DNA of 64,000 nt from Streptomyces sp. NBC_00670 (GTDB lineage Bacteria > Actinomycetota > Actinomycetes > Streptomycetales > Streptomycetaceae). The stretch lies in NCBI RefSeq assembly GCF_036226765.1, contig NZ_CP109017.1, forward strand, positions 2,371,501 to 2,435,500, read 5' to 3'. Shown piece by piece: positions 16,384 through 27,503 of this stretch; within the stretch, counting starts at the first letter, position 1; the number at the start of each line of letters is the position of its first letter. The notes beneath the pieces were generated by a model. It was not told the DNA's origin. It worked only from the letters and a program-made list of their open reading frames with translations, and did not search any database. The position numbers and the translations under genes are program-made.

Positions 16384-16724
16384 TTCCCCGACTCCTTCTT
16401 CCGATCAGTCAGGTATTCCGCATAACGCCGCTCGGCCAACGGGATCGCCTCGTCGTACCACGCACTCCAGTTACCGGACTTGTCTCCCGCCACCAGAAGG
16501 ATCGCGGAACGCCACGGGTCGAACATGAACAGAACGCGCACCTCGCTGCGCCCCGCCGAGCCAGGACGCAACTCCTTGAGATTGTGCAGGGCCGATCCCT
16601 TGATCCGGTCGACCAGGGGACGCCCTTCGGCGGGACCGTGGCAGGCCAGGACCCAGATCGCCTGATTCACCAGCACATACGAACCGGGGTCGGTCTTCTC
16701 CAGCTCGTGCAGCCATTGATCCAC
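16380..16724 (-). CDS. higB: HigB-type toxin (RelE superfamily / phage Gp49-like)
   Basis: The 114-residue reading from GTG 16724 contains the family core: LVDRIKGSALHNLKELRPGS, then EVRVLFMFDPWRSAILLVAG and DKSGNWSAWYDEAIPLAE. Members are ribosome-dependent mRNA endonucleases. In homologues I know, the protein starts with a W-x-VYL strand. That segment (EEWDVYLTTEV) is encoded just upstream in the same frame, but no ATG, GTG or TTG precedes it before the in-frame TAA in the operator. The true start is therefore unclear: GTG 16724 has no ribosome-binding site. The protein is either N-terminally truncated or initiates at an unusual codon. Confidence 0.82.
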   Translation of the reverse strand: MDQWLHELEKTDPGSYVLVNQAIWVLACHGPAEGRPLVDRIKGSALHNLKELRPGSAGRSEVRVLFMFDPWRSAILLVAGDKSGNWSAWYDEAIPLAERRYAEYLTDRKKESGK

Positions 16725-16776
16725 CTCGGTGGTCAGGTAGACATCCCACTCTTCTCCACCCTCAACCCTTTCGCGA

Positions 16777-16794
16777 GTTTAGCATCCACTAAAC
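16777..16794 (-). promoter_or_regulatory. Putative HigA operator
   Basis: GTTTAG-N6-CTAAAC is an 18-bp palindrome with 6-bp perfect arms, AT-rich in a GC-rich region, 53 bp upstream of the proposed higB GTG. On the minus strand the sequence TAAACT inside it could be the -10 hexamer, which would let HigA repress by covering it. Confidence 0.6.
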
Positions 16795-16873
16795 CCGCAC
16801 GGCTTGCCGGCGAAAGCCCCACGTGGGAATGTTCACCCGAACGAGGAAAAACGCGCCGGGGCCCGGCACGCGG

Positions 16874-17602
16874 TCACGACGGCGTACGCGCCGACTCCAG
16901 GAGGCGGGTGACCTCGTCCGCCGGGAGGGTCAGGGCGGCGCCCACCGTGGCCAGGACGTCCCGTTCCGCGGGGGTGTCGGGGCCGTCGGCCAGGGCGATG
17001 CGGGCGCCCTGGAGGAAGATGGACTCGCGGCCGGCGGGGGCCAGGTGGGGCGTCAGGGGGTCGAGCGCCTCGTGGAGCTCTATGGCGAGCCCGGGGCCGC
17101 ACGCGCGGCCGTAGACGCGGCCCGTGTCCGCCTCCAGCGCCTCGACGAGCGCGGCGAGCTGGCCCTCCGTGCAGTCGTCGAAGCCGGCCGCGCGCACGGC
17201 GACGGCGGCGGTCTCCAGCGACGTACGGGAGGTGCTGCCGCCCGCCGCGAGGACGGCGAGGGCGACCGTGTGCACGGCGTCCCGCAGCATCGCCGCGAAG
17301 CGGACGGTGGTGGGGTGGTCCAGCACGTCCGTGCCGTAGTGGTGGCGGCAGGCGGCGCATTCGACCACGGGGCCCGTCTCGCCGCGCGGCAGCACCGGCA
17401 CGCCCGCCACGGCCAGCCGGCGCCGGCCGGTCAGCCGCTGGTAGTTGCGGTCACCGCCACAGCCGGGGCAGAAGAACTCGCCGTCGCCGACGGCGGTCCA
17501 CGCCGTACGGGTGCCGACGAGGCGGGTCACGGGGATCGCGAGCGCGCGCGGCACGCGTCGGTGGCCGGCTTTGTGGCCGCTTCGTCCCCGTCCTGGCAGC
17601 AC
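16874..17602 (-). CDS. TerB-like protein with N-terminal zinc ribbon
   Basis: The 242-residue protein starts at GTG 17602 after GGAGG. Residues about 44-90 hold two CXXC pairs (FFCPGCGGDRNYQ ... VVECAACRHHYG), a zinc ribbon. The C-terminal half (about 100-242) is all-helical and resembles the TerB/TerD-associated acidic helix domain: RFAAMLRDAVHTVALAVLAA ... IFLQGARIALADGPDTPAER. TerB domains sit in tellurite-resistance and stress systems near membranes, but no other ter genes are nearby, so the role is open. Confidence 0.75.
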   Translation of the reverse strand: MLPGRGRSGHKAGHRRVPRALAIPVTRLVGTRTAWTAVGDGEFFCPGCGGDRNYQRLTGRRRLAVAGVPVLPRGETGPVVECAACRHHYGTDVLDHPTTVRFAAMLRDAVHTVALAVLAAGGSTSRTSLETAAVAVRAAGFDDCTEGQLAALVEALEADTGRVYGRACGPGLAIELHEALDPLTPHLAPAGRESIFLQGARIALADGPDTPAERDVLATVGAALTLPADEVTRLLESARTPS

Positions 17603-17651
17603 GTCGCACCTCCGTAACTCCCCCGCGCCCTGCGAGGGGCGCGAGTGGTGC

Positions 17652-17669
17652 CGCGACGACGTCGTCGCG
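17652..17669. promoter_or_regulatory. Perfect 18-bp palindrome upstream of the TerB-like gene
   Basis: CGCGACGAC and GTCGTCGCG abut without spacer, 50 bp upstream of GTG 17602. A second, smaller palindrome (GATGT-N5-ACATC, 17677-17691) follows. Either could be an operator. CG-rich palindromes arise often in this genome, so support is modest. Confidence 0.35.
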
Positions 17670-17838
17670 TCTGCGTGATGTTAGCCACATCGTCGACGCG
17701 TAGTCAGTACCTTGGACGAGACCTATGTGTGACCCTTACACGGATTGGCCGGTTGCCGACGGTCCGACGACGGACCCCCGCCCGCCGGAAAAGGCGAACA
17801 GGGGTCAAAGACGCCGAGGTCAGGGCCGGAGGGCCGGT

Positions 17839-19706
<1,868 letters not shown>

Positions 19707-19872
19707 GATGCTCCGCATGCTAGCGGAGCCGGTGCGGTGGGCGGGGCCCCGTATCAGTATGCGGGACCGGGGGCTCTTTCCCGCGGCCCCCGCGCGTCAG
19801 CCCACGTTCCGCCGTTCACCAATTCCGGTAGCACCTGGTGACAATCAGGTAACGCAGTGCAATCGTTGCCGT

Positions 19873-20943
19873 ATGACTCAACACGGGGGCCCCGCGCCTG
19901 TCTTCTGTTCCATCGTTCCGCCGCACGTCCTCGACCGGCTCGCCCGGCACGGGGATCCGGCGCTCGCCCGTCCCGCCCGGCGCACGCTGGAGCGTGACGC
20001 GCTGGAGCGCACCCGCCGGCGGCTGACCACCGTCGTCGGAGCGGCCGCCGTCGCCGCGCGTCCCGGCGCCGAGGACGGGAAGCCGCACCGCACGGTCTAC
20101 GACGCCGGCCACGGCACGGAGCTGCCCGGCCGGAAGGTGCGCGGGGAGGGCGACGAGCCGACCGCCGACGCCACCGTCAACCGCGCCCACGCGGGCCTCG
20201 GCGCCACGTTCGACCTGTACCTCAAGGCGTACGGCCGCGACTCCATCGACGGCTCCGGACTGCCGCTCGACGCCACCGTGCACTACGACGAGGACTACAA
20301 CAACGCCTTCTGGAACGGCGAGCAGATGGTGTTCGGCGACGGGGACGGGGAGATCTTCCTCGACTTCACCCTCCCCGTCGACGTCATCGGCCACGAGCTG
20401 ACCCACGGCGTCACCCAGCACACCGCCAACCTCGCCTACTTCGGCCAGTCCGGCGCGCTCAACGAGTCGCTGTCGGACGTCTTCGGCTCGCTGATCAAGC
20501 AGTACACCCTCGGCCAGACCGCCGCCGAGGCGGACTGGCTGATCGGCGCCGGGCTCCTCGCGCCCCGCGTCACCGGCACGGCGCTGCGCTCGATGAAGGA
20601 GCCGGGCTCGGCGTACGACGACGACGTCCTCGGCAAGGACCCGCAGCCGGGCACGATGGAGGACTACGTGCACACCGGCAGCGACAACGGCGGCGTGCAC
20701 ATCAACTCCGGCATCCCCAACCACGCCTTCTACCTGGCCGCCACCGCGCTCGGCGGCCACGCCTGGGAACGGGCCGGACAGGTCTGGTACGACGTGCTGA
20801 CCGGCGGCGAACTGCACGAGGACGCCCTGTTCGTCGACTTCGCCACCCTCACCGTCTCCGCCGCCCGCGAGCGGTACGGCGCGGGCAAGGAGCTCCAGGC
20901 CGTCCTCAAGGCGTGGGAGCAGGTGGGGGTGCGCACGCTGTAG
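19873..20943 (+). CDS. M4 family neutral metalloprotease (protealysin-like)
   Basis: This 356-residue thermolysin-family enzyme has HELTH at residues 174-178 (zinc ligands H174 and H178, catalytic E175), the third ligand E198 in NESLSDVFG and the transition-state His276 in GGVHINSGIPNHAFY. The prodomain is short, about 60-90 residues, with FCSIVPPHVLDRLA, like the PPYML-type propeptide of protealysins, and there is no signal peptide. Protealysins may act inside the cell or leave by unusual routes. The inhibitor-like gene follows after 21 bp. No clear ribosome-binding site precedes ATG 19873. Confidence 0.92.
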   Translation: MTQHGGPAPVFCSIVPPHVLDRLARHGDPALARPARRTLERDALERTRRRLTTVVGAAAVAARPGAEDGKPHRTVYDAGHGTELPGRKVRGEGDEPTADATVNRAHAGLGATFDLYLKAYGRDSIDGSGLPLDATVHYDEDYNNAFWNGEQMVFGDGDGEIFLDFTLPVDVIGHELTHGVTQHTANLAYFGQSGALNESLSDVFGSLIKQYTLGQTAAEADWLIGAGLLAPRVTGTALRSMKEPGSAYDDDVLGKDPQPGTMEDYVHTGSDNGGVHINSGIPNHAFYLAATALGGHAWERAGQVWYDVLTGGELHEDALFVDFATLTVSAARERYGAGKELQAVLKAWEQVGVRTL

Positions 20944-20964
20944 ATCCGTACTACACAGAACGCC

Positions 20965-21231
20965 ATGCGGATTCAGGTGAGGCGTACCGGGGGTTTCGCG
21001 GGCATCGAGCGGCGGGCCGAGGTGGACACCGCCGGGCGGCCCGACGCCGGGGAGTGGCGGGCGCTGGCCGAGCGGGCGCTGGCGGGCGGCCGGGACCGGC
21101 CCCCGTCCGGCGTCCCGGACGGCTTCGGCTACCGGATCACGGTCGACGGGACGACGGTGTACTGCGCGGACCCCCGGCTGACCGAGGCGCAGCGCGAGCT
21201 GGTCTCCCGCGTGCTCAAGGAGGGCGCGTGA
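20965..21231 (+). CDS. Emfourin-like inhibitor of the adjacent M4 protease
   Basis: The 88-residue protein MRIQVRRTGGFAGIERRAEV ... PDGFGYRITVDGTTVYCADP matches the size, the opening (R-R-GGF-GI) and the genomic position of emfourins, which inhibit protealysin-like M4 proteases and are encoded in bicistronic operons with them. The assignment is from remembered family features. Its stop overlaps the GTG of the glycosidase gene, so all three genes may be translated from one mRNA. Confidence 0.75.
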   Translation: MRIQVRRTGGFAGIERRAEVDTAGRPDAGEWRALAERALAGGRDRPPSGVPDGFGYRITVDGTTVYCADPRLTEAQRELVSRVLKEGA

Positions 21232-22568
21232 GCCCGGCCCCGGCACCCTCGCCGCTCCCCCGGTTCCCGGCCGGGTTCCTGTGGGGCGTGTCCACCTCGG
21301 CGCACCAGATCGAGGGGGCGGCGGACGCGCGCGAGCCGTCCGTGTGGGACGCGTTCACCGCCGCGCCGGGGCGCGTGAAGGACGGCTCGACGGCGGCGGT
21401 GGCCTGCGACCACTACCACCGCCACGCCGAGGACGTGGCGCTGCTGCGCGGCCTCGGCGTGGACGCGTACCGCTTCTCGGTCTCCTGGCCGCGCGTCAAC
21501 GACCCCGGTGGCCTGGACTTCTACGACCGCCTGGTGGACGAGCTGTGCGCGGCCGGCGTACGGCCGGTGCCGACCCTCTTCCACTGGGACCTGCCGCTCG
21601 CCGTGGAGGAGGCCGGGGGCTGGCGGTCGCGGGAGACGGCGGAGCGGTTCGCGGAGTACGTGGCCCGGGTCGCCGCACGGCTCGGCGACCGCGTGCCCAC
21701 CTGGCTCACGCTCAACGAGCCCGCCGAGCACACCCTCCTCGGCCATGCGCTCGGCATCCACGCCCCCGGCCACCGGCTGCTCTTCGACGCGCTGCCCGTC
21801 GCCCACCACCAGCTCCTGGCGCACGGCCTGGCGGTACGGGCGCTGCGCGCGGCCGGGGCTGAGGACGTCGGGATCGCCAACTCCCACGGTCCGACCTGGC
21901 CGGCCTCCCAGGACCCGGCGGATCTGGAGGCGGCCGGTTTCTACGACCTGCTCCTGAACCGCCTCTTCGCCGACCCGCTGCTGCTCGGCGCCTACCCCGA
22001 CGGCCTCGGCGAGCTGATGCCGGGCACGGCGGCCCAGGTGGAGGCCGACCTGAAGGTGATCGCCGAGCCGATCGACCGGTACGGGATCAACTACTACGCA
22101 CCGACCCGGGTGGGCGCCCCGCAGGGCACGGAGATCGAGTTCGGGGGCGTCACGATGCCCGCCGAACTGCCCTTCTCGGTGCGGGAGATCGAGGGCCGCC
22201 CGGTGACGGACTTCGGCTGGCCGGTGGTCCCGGAGGGGCTCACCGAACTGCTCACCGCCTTCCGCGACCGCTACGGCGACCGGCTGCCCCCGGTGACGAT
22301 CACGGAGAACGGCTGCTCCTACGAGGGCCTGGACGACCGGGAGCGGATCGCCTACCTCGACGGGCACGTGCGCGCGCTGCACGAGGCGATCGAGGCGGGC
22401 GTGGACGTACGGGGCTACTTCGTGTGGTCGCTGCTGGACAACTTCGAGTGGGCGGAGGGGTACGCCCGGCGCTTCGGCCTGGTGCACGTGGACTTCGCGA
22501 CGCTGGAGCGGACCCCGAAGGCGTCGTACCACTGGCTGCGGGAGGCGCTGCGGGCCCAGCGCGGCTGA
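21228..22568 (+). CDS. Family 1 glycoside hydrolase (beta-glucosidase type)
   Basis: This 446-residue TIM-barrel enzyme starts at GTG 21228 (overlap GTGA). It carries the N-terminal signature FPAGFLWGVSTSAHQIEGAA, the acid/base Glu164 in TLNEPAEHTLLGHALG, NYYAPTRVG, the nucleophile Glu360 in VTITENGCSYEG and the aglycone-site motif WSLLDNFEWAEGY. It should release glucose or galactose from beta-glycosides in the cytoplasm, since no signal peptide is present. Its coupling to a protease and its inhibitor is unusual and not obviously functional. Confidence 0.93.
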   Translation: MSPAPAPSPLPRFPAGFLWGVSTSAHQIEGAADAREPSVWDAFTAAPGRVKDGSTAAVACDHYHRHAEDVALLRGLGVDAYRFSVSWPRVNDPGGLDFYDRLVDELCAAGVRPVPTLFHWDLPLAVEEAGGWRSRETAERFAEYVARVAARLGDRVPTWLTLNEPAEHTLLGHALGIHAPGHRLLFDALPVAHHQLLAHGLAVRALRAAGAEDVGIANSHGPTWPASQDPADLEAAGFYDLLLNRLFADPLLLGAYPDGLGELMPGTAAQVEADLKVIAEPIDRYGINYYAPTRVGAPQGTEIEFGGVTMPAELPFSVREIEGRPVTDFGWPVVPEGLTELLTAFRDRYGDRLPPVTITENGCSYEGLDDRERIAYLDGHVRALHEAIEAGVDVRGYFVWSLLDNFEWAEGYARRFGLVHVDFATLERTPKASYHWLREALRAQRG

Positions 22569-22714
22569 GCAGGCGCGCTGGGCCCCCGGGCCCGGAAAAG
22601 TCCTACGGCACTGTCAGTGTCGCGTCGTACCCTGGAATGACTGGAATCACCAGGGCGCCCGTGTGGCGGGCGAGACGTTCCGAGGAGGACGAGCAAGGCC
22701 TACAGAGCCGGCCC

Positions 22715-23809
<1,095 letters not shown>

Positions 23810-23824
23810 AGACACGGCACGACC

Positions 23825-24322
23825 ATGTCGATCGACGTCAACAACGAGTCCGGAACCGAGGTCGACGAGCAGGCGATCCTCGACATCGCCCGCCACGCCC
23901 TCGCGCGGATGCGCATCCACCCGCTCTCCGAGCTCTCGGTGATCGTCGTGGACGCCGACGCCATGGAGCAGCTGCACCGGCAGTGGATGGACCTGCCGGG
24001 GCCCACGGACGTGATGTCCTTCCCGATGGACGAACTGCGTCCGCCGGGCAAGGACGACGACGAGCCCCCGCAGGGCCTCCTCGGTGACATCGTGCTCTGT
24101 CCCGAGGTCGCGGCCAAGCAGGGCGCCGAGGCGCCCACGCAGCACTCCATGGACGAGGAACTGCAGCTGCTCACCGTGCACGGGGTGCTGCATCTGCTGG
24201 GCTACGACCACGAGGAGCCCGACGAGAAGGCCGAGATGTTCGGTCTGCAGGCCGCCATCGTGGACGGCTGGCGGGCGGAGAAGGGCATGACCGGCCAGTC
24301 CCCGGCCCCGACCGTCTCATGA
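23825..24322 (+). CDS. ybeY: Endoribonuclease YbeY (rRNA maturation factor)
   Basis: The 165-residue protein carries the zinc-binding motif H-x3-H-x5-H (His119, His123, His129, in [11 protein letters not shown]) and [15 protein letters not shown]. It acts in 16S rRNA 3'-end maturation and 70S ribosome quality control. It lies 15 bp after phoH and overlaps the CBS-domain protein gene by 4 bp. Confidence 0.95.
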   Translation: MSIDVNNESGTEVDEQAILDIARHALARMRIHPLSELSVIVVDADAMEQLHRQWMDLPGPTDVMSFPMDELRPPGKDDDEPPQGLLGDIVLCPEVAAKQGAEAPTQHSMDEELQLLTVHGVLHLLGYDHEEPDEKAEMFGLQAAIVDGWRAEKGMTGQSPAPTVS

Positions 24323-25626
24323 CCCAGCTGATCGCCGGGGCCGTCGCCCTGGTCGTCGTCGCCTGGCTCGCCGCCTGCGCGGAGGCGGGCCTGGCGCGGA
24401 TCTCCAGCTTCCGCGCCGAGGAGGCCGTACGGTCCGGGCGGCGCGGCGGGGCCCGGCTGGCGCAGGTCGCCGCCGACCCGACGCGCTACCTCAACCTGGC
24501 GCTGCTGCTGCGGGTGGCCTGCGAGATGGCCGCCGCGGCCGTGGTGACGTACGCCTGTCTGAAGGAGTTCGACGGCACGGCGGAGGCGCTGACCGTCGCC
24601 ATCGCGGTGATGGTGCTGGTGTCGTACGTGGCGGTCGGCGTCTCGCCGCGCACCATCGGCCGCCAGCACCCGCTGAACACGGCGACGGTGGCCGCGTACG
24701 TGCTGGTGCCGCTGGCCCGGGTCCTCGGCCCGCTGCCCTCGCTGCTCATCCTCATCGGCAACGCGCTCACCCCCGGCAAGGGCTTCCGCCGGGGCCCGTT
24801 CGCCTCCGAGGCGGAGCTGCGGGCGCTGGTGGACCTCGCGGAGGCGGAGTCGCTGATCGAGGACGAGGAGCGCCGCATGGTGCACTCGGTCTTCGAGCTG
24901 GGCGACACGCTGGTGCGCGAGGTGATGGTGCCGCGCACGGACCTGGTGGTCATCGAGCGGTACAAGACGATCCGGCAGGCGCTGACGCTGGCGCTGCGCT
25001 CCGGCTTCTCGCGCATCCCGGTGACCGGGGACAGCGAGGACGACATCGTCGGGATCGTCTACCTCAAGGACCTGGCCCGCAAGACGCACATCAGCCGGGA
25101 CGCGGAGAGCGACCTGGTCTCCACGGCGATGCGGCCGGCGTCCTTCGTGCCCGACACGAAGAACGCGGGCGATCTGCTGCGCGAGATGCAGCAGGAGCGC
25201 CACCACGTGGCCGTCGTGATCGACGAGTACGGCGGCACGGCGGGCATCGTCACCATCGAGGACATCCTCGAGGAGATCGTCGGCGAGATCACCGACGAGT
25301 ACGACCGCGAGCTGCCGCCGGTGGAGGAGCTGGGCGGGGACCGCTTCCGGGTCACCGCGCGCCTGGACATCGGCGACCTCGGCGAGCTGTACGGCGTCGA
25401 GGAGTACGACGACGAGGATGTGGAGACGGTGGGCGGCCTGCTTGCCAAGGCGCTCGGCCGGGTGCCCATCGCGGGCGCGTCCTCGGAGGTCGAGCTGCCC
25501 GACGGGCGCCGGCTGCGGCTGACGGCGGAGGCGGCGGCCGGGCGGCGGAACAAGATCGTGACGGTGCTGGTGGAGCCGGTGGTGCCGGCCGCGGTGCCGG
25601 ACCGGGAGGAGGCGCGGTCCGAGTGA
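24319..25626 (+). CDS. CNNM/CorC-type membrane protein with CBS pair (hemolysin family)
   Basis: The 435-residue protein has an N-terminal CNNM/DUF21 membrane domain (residues about 1-190; helices at 1-25, 60-85, 90-110 and 125-150), then [20 protein letters not shown] leading into two CBS domains (about 200-335: [20 protein letters not shown] ... [20 protein letters not shown]). The C-terminal CorC_HlyC domain (about 340-425) contains [14 protein letters not shown]. Members are linked to Mg2+/Co2+ efflux or membrane integrity. It overlaps ybeY at the front and the next gene at the end. Confidence 0.93.
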   Translation: MTQLIAGAVALVVVAWLAACAEAGLARISSFRAEEAVRSGRRGGARLAQVAADPTRYLNLALLLRVACEMAAAAVVTYACLKEFDGTAEALTVAIAVMVLVSYVAVGVSPRTIGRQHPLNTATVAAYVLVPLARVLGPLPSLLILIGNALTPGKGFRRGPFASEAELRALVDLAEAESLIEDEERRMVHSVFELGDTLVREVMVPRTDLVVIERYKTIRQALTLALRSGFSRIPVTGDSEDDIVGIVYLKDLARKTHISRDAESDLVSTAMRPASFVPDTKNAGDLLREMQQERHHVAVVIDEYGGTAGIVTIEDILEEIVGEITDEYDRELPPVEELGGDRFRVTARLDIGDLGELYGVEEYDDEDVETVGGLLAKALGRVPIAGASSEVELPDGRRLRLTAEAAAGRRNKIVTVLVEPVVPAAVPDREEARSE

Positions 25627-25982
25627 CCCCGCAGCGGCTGCGCGCCCTGTGCCTGTCCTTCAACGCGGTGGTGGAGGACTTCCCCTTCAACCCGGACACC
25701 TCCGTCTTCAAGGTGCTGGGGAAGATGTTCGCGCTGACGAACCTGGGGGCGCGGCCGCTGACGGTCAACCTGAAGTGCGACCCGGAGGACACGGTGCGGC
25801 TCCGGGAGGAGCATGCGGGGCTGATCGTTCCCGGGTACCACATGAACAAGCGGCACTGGAACACCGTCACGGTGGACGGGTCGCTGCCGGACCGGCTGGT
25901 GCGGGAGCTGGTGGAGGACTCCTACGACCTGGTGGTGGCGGGGTTGCCGCGGGCGGAGCGGCTCCGCCTCGACCGCCCCTGA
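25623..25982 (+). CDS. MmcQ/YjbR family protein
   Basis: The 119-residue protein contains the family pattern [32 protein letters not shown], then [20 protein letters not shown] and the terminal [16 protein letters not shown] ... [14 protein letters not shown]. These proteins have a winged, double-stranded-DNA-binding-like (CyaY-like) fold with unknown function. It overlaps the CBS protein gene by 4 bp, so it belongs to the phoH-era operon. Confidence 0.85.
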   Translation: MTPQRLRALCLSFNAVVEDFPFNPDTSVFKVLGKMFALTNLGARPLTVNLKCDPEDTVRLREEHAGLIVPGYHMNKRHWNTVTVDGSLPDRLVRELVEDSYDLVVAGLPRAERLRLDRP

Positions 25983-26019
25983 GGCACGCGCCGGGCGGCC
26001 GGGTTCGTATGCTCGGGGC

Positions 26020-26373
26020 ATGACCGACAGCAACGCGCTCGACGCCGAGGACCGCAAGATCGTCACCCTGGCCCGGTCGGCCCGGGCCCGCAACGGTGTG
26101 CCCGAGGGTGCTGCCGTGCGGGACGAGACGGGGCGTACGTATGTGGCGGGGAGCGTGGAGCTTGCCTCGCTCCGGCTGAGCGCGCTGCGCACGGCGGTGG
26201 CGATGGCGGTGGCGTCCGGGGCGAAGTCCCTGGAGGCGGCGGCGGTGGTGTCCGAGGCGGGCGGCGTTCCGGCGGAGGATCTGGCGGCGGTGCGGGATCT
26301 CGGCGGTGCTGGCACGCCGGTCCATCTGGCAGGGCCGGACGGGGCGGTGCGGGAGTCGCTCGCGGCGGGCTGA
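26020..26373 (+). CDS. Cytidine deaminase-like protein lacking the zinc site
   Basis: This 117-residue protein sits where cdd lies in the phoH-ybeY-cdd-era clusters of other bacteria. The overall pattern fits the deaminase fold: [28 protein letters not shown], then [21 protein letters not shown] catalytic enzyme would have C/H-A-E after the second strand and P-C-x-x-C later. Here the sequence reads [12 protein letters not shown] and there is no PCxxC, and no cysteine at all. It is therefore probably inactive as a zinc deaminase. A structural or nucleoside-sensing role is inference. Confidence 0.7.
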   Translation: MTDSNALDAEDRKIVTLARSARARNGVPEGAAVRDETGRTYVAGSVELASLRLSALRTAVAMAVASGAKSLEAAAVVSEAGGVPAEDLAAVRDLGGAGTPVHLAGPDGAVRESLAAG

Positions 26374-26430
26374 GCGCGCCCGGATGCGGCCGGTGCGGCG
26401 GGGCTCCGTGGATCAGGGACAATGGGCGCC

Positions 26431-27384
26431 ATGAGCGTTGCTACCCAGTCCTCCGAAGAGCCGGCCGAGGCCGTCCACCGTGCCGGTTTCGCCTGCTTCG
26501 TGGGCCGCCCCAACGCGGGCAAGTCCACCCTGACGAACGCTCTGGTCGGCCAGAAGGTGGCGATCACCTCCAACCGGCCGCAGACGACGCGGCACACGGT
26601 GCGCGGCATCGTGCACCGGCCGGACGCGCAGCTCATCCTGGTGGACACCCCGGGGCTGCACAAGCCGCGCACGCTGCTCGGCGAGCGGCTCAACGACGTC
26701 GTACGGGCGACCTGGGCGGAGGTCGACGTGATCGGCTTCTGCCTCCCGGCCGACCAGAAGCTCGGCCCGGGCGACCGGTTCATCGCCAAGGAACTGGCCG
26801 GGATCAAGCGGACGCCCAAGGTCGCCATCGTCACCAAGACGGACCTGGTGGACTCCAAGGCGCTGGCCGAGCAGCTCATCGCGATCGACCAGCTCGGCAA
26901 GGAGCTGGGGATCACCTGGGCGGAGATCGTGCCGGTGTCGGCGACGGGAGGCAAGCAGGTGGACCTGCTGGCCGACCTGCTGATCCCGCTGCTGCCCGAG
27001 GGGCCCGCGCTCTACCCCGAGGGCGATCTGACGGACGAGCCCGAGCAGGTCATGGTGGCCGAGCTGATCCGGGAGGCGGCGCTGGAGGGGGTGCGGGACG
27101 AGCTGCCGCACTCGATCGCGGTGGTGGTGGAGGAGATGCTGCCGCGCGAGGACCGGCCCGCCGACAAGCCCCTGCTCGACATCCACGCGAACGTGTTCAT
27201 CGAGCGGCCCAGTCAGAAGGGGATCATCATCGGGCCGAAGGGGAAGCGGCTGAAGGACGTGGGGATCAAGTCGCGGAAGCAGATCGAGGCGTTGCTGGGG
27301 ACGCCGGTTTTCCTGGACCTTCATGTGAAGGTCGCCAAGGACTGGCAGCGGGATCCGAAGCAGTTGCGGCGGCTGGGGTTCTGA
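26431..27384 (+). CDS. era: GTPase Era
   Basis: This 317-residue ribosome assembly GTPase has the G1 motif GRPNAGKS at residues 25-32, G2 region [16 protein letters not shown]3 DTPGLHKP, G4 TKTD, and G5 VSA. The C-terminal KH domain contains [13 protein letters not shown] [20 protein letters not shown]. It binds the 3' end of 16S rRNA. ATG 26422, three codons upstream, is an alternative start. It ends the phoH-era cluster and is followed by a repeat element beginning 7 bp past the stop. Confidence 0.96.
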   Translation: MSVATQSSEEPAEAVHRAGFACFVGRPNAGKSTLTNALVGQKVAITSNRPQTTRHTVRGIVHRPDAQLILVDTPGLHKPRTLLGERLNDVVRATWAEVDVIGFCLPADQKLGPGDRFIAKELAGIKRTPKVAIVTKTDLVDSKALAEQLIAIDQLGKELGITWAEIVPVSATGGKQVDLLADLLIPLLPEGPALYPEGDLTDEPEQVMVAELIREAALEGVRDELPHSIAVVVEEMLPREDRPADKPLLDIHANVFIERPSQKGIIIGPKGKRLKDVGIKSRKQIEALLGTPVFLDLHVKVAKDWQRDPKQLRRLGF

Positions 27385-27390
27385 CGGGGG

Positions 27391-27503
27391 GATTTTCCGC
27401 CCCCGCCGCCCCTACCCTTCCCCGGGGGCTGCGCCCCCGGACCCCCTGAAAGATTGCGCCCGCGCGGCGGAGCCGTAGATCGACACAGCCCCGCGCCCCT
27501 TAT
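27391..27503. repeat. Composite intergenic repeat, copy 1 (includes the era terminator hairpin)
   Basis: Directly after the era stop comes the TTTTCCGCCCCCGCCGCCCC module. Next is the hairpin CCGGGGGC-TGC-GCCCCCGG (27422-27440), then CCCCTGAAAGATTGCGC, then a module shared with 34775-34822 that ends CACAGCCCCGCGCCCCTTA. It ends just before the kinase gene stop. The same modules recur at six other intergenic sites in this window. Confidence 0.8.

Noticed and set aside
14359..16794. Possible prophage or integrated element around the XRE and higBA genes
   Set aside because: No integrase, att repeats, phage structural genes or tRNA target are present; flanking genes (recO, leuA) are core. It is better described as small regulatory and toxin-antitoxin modules.
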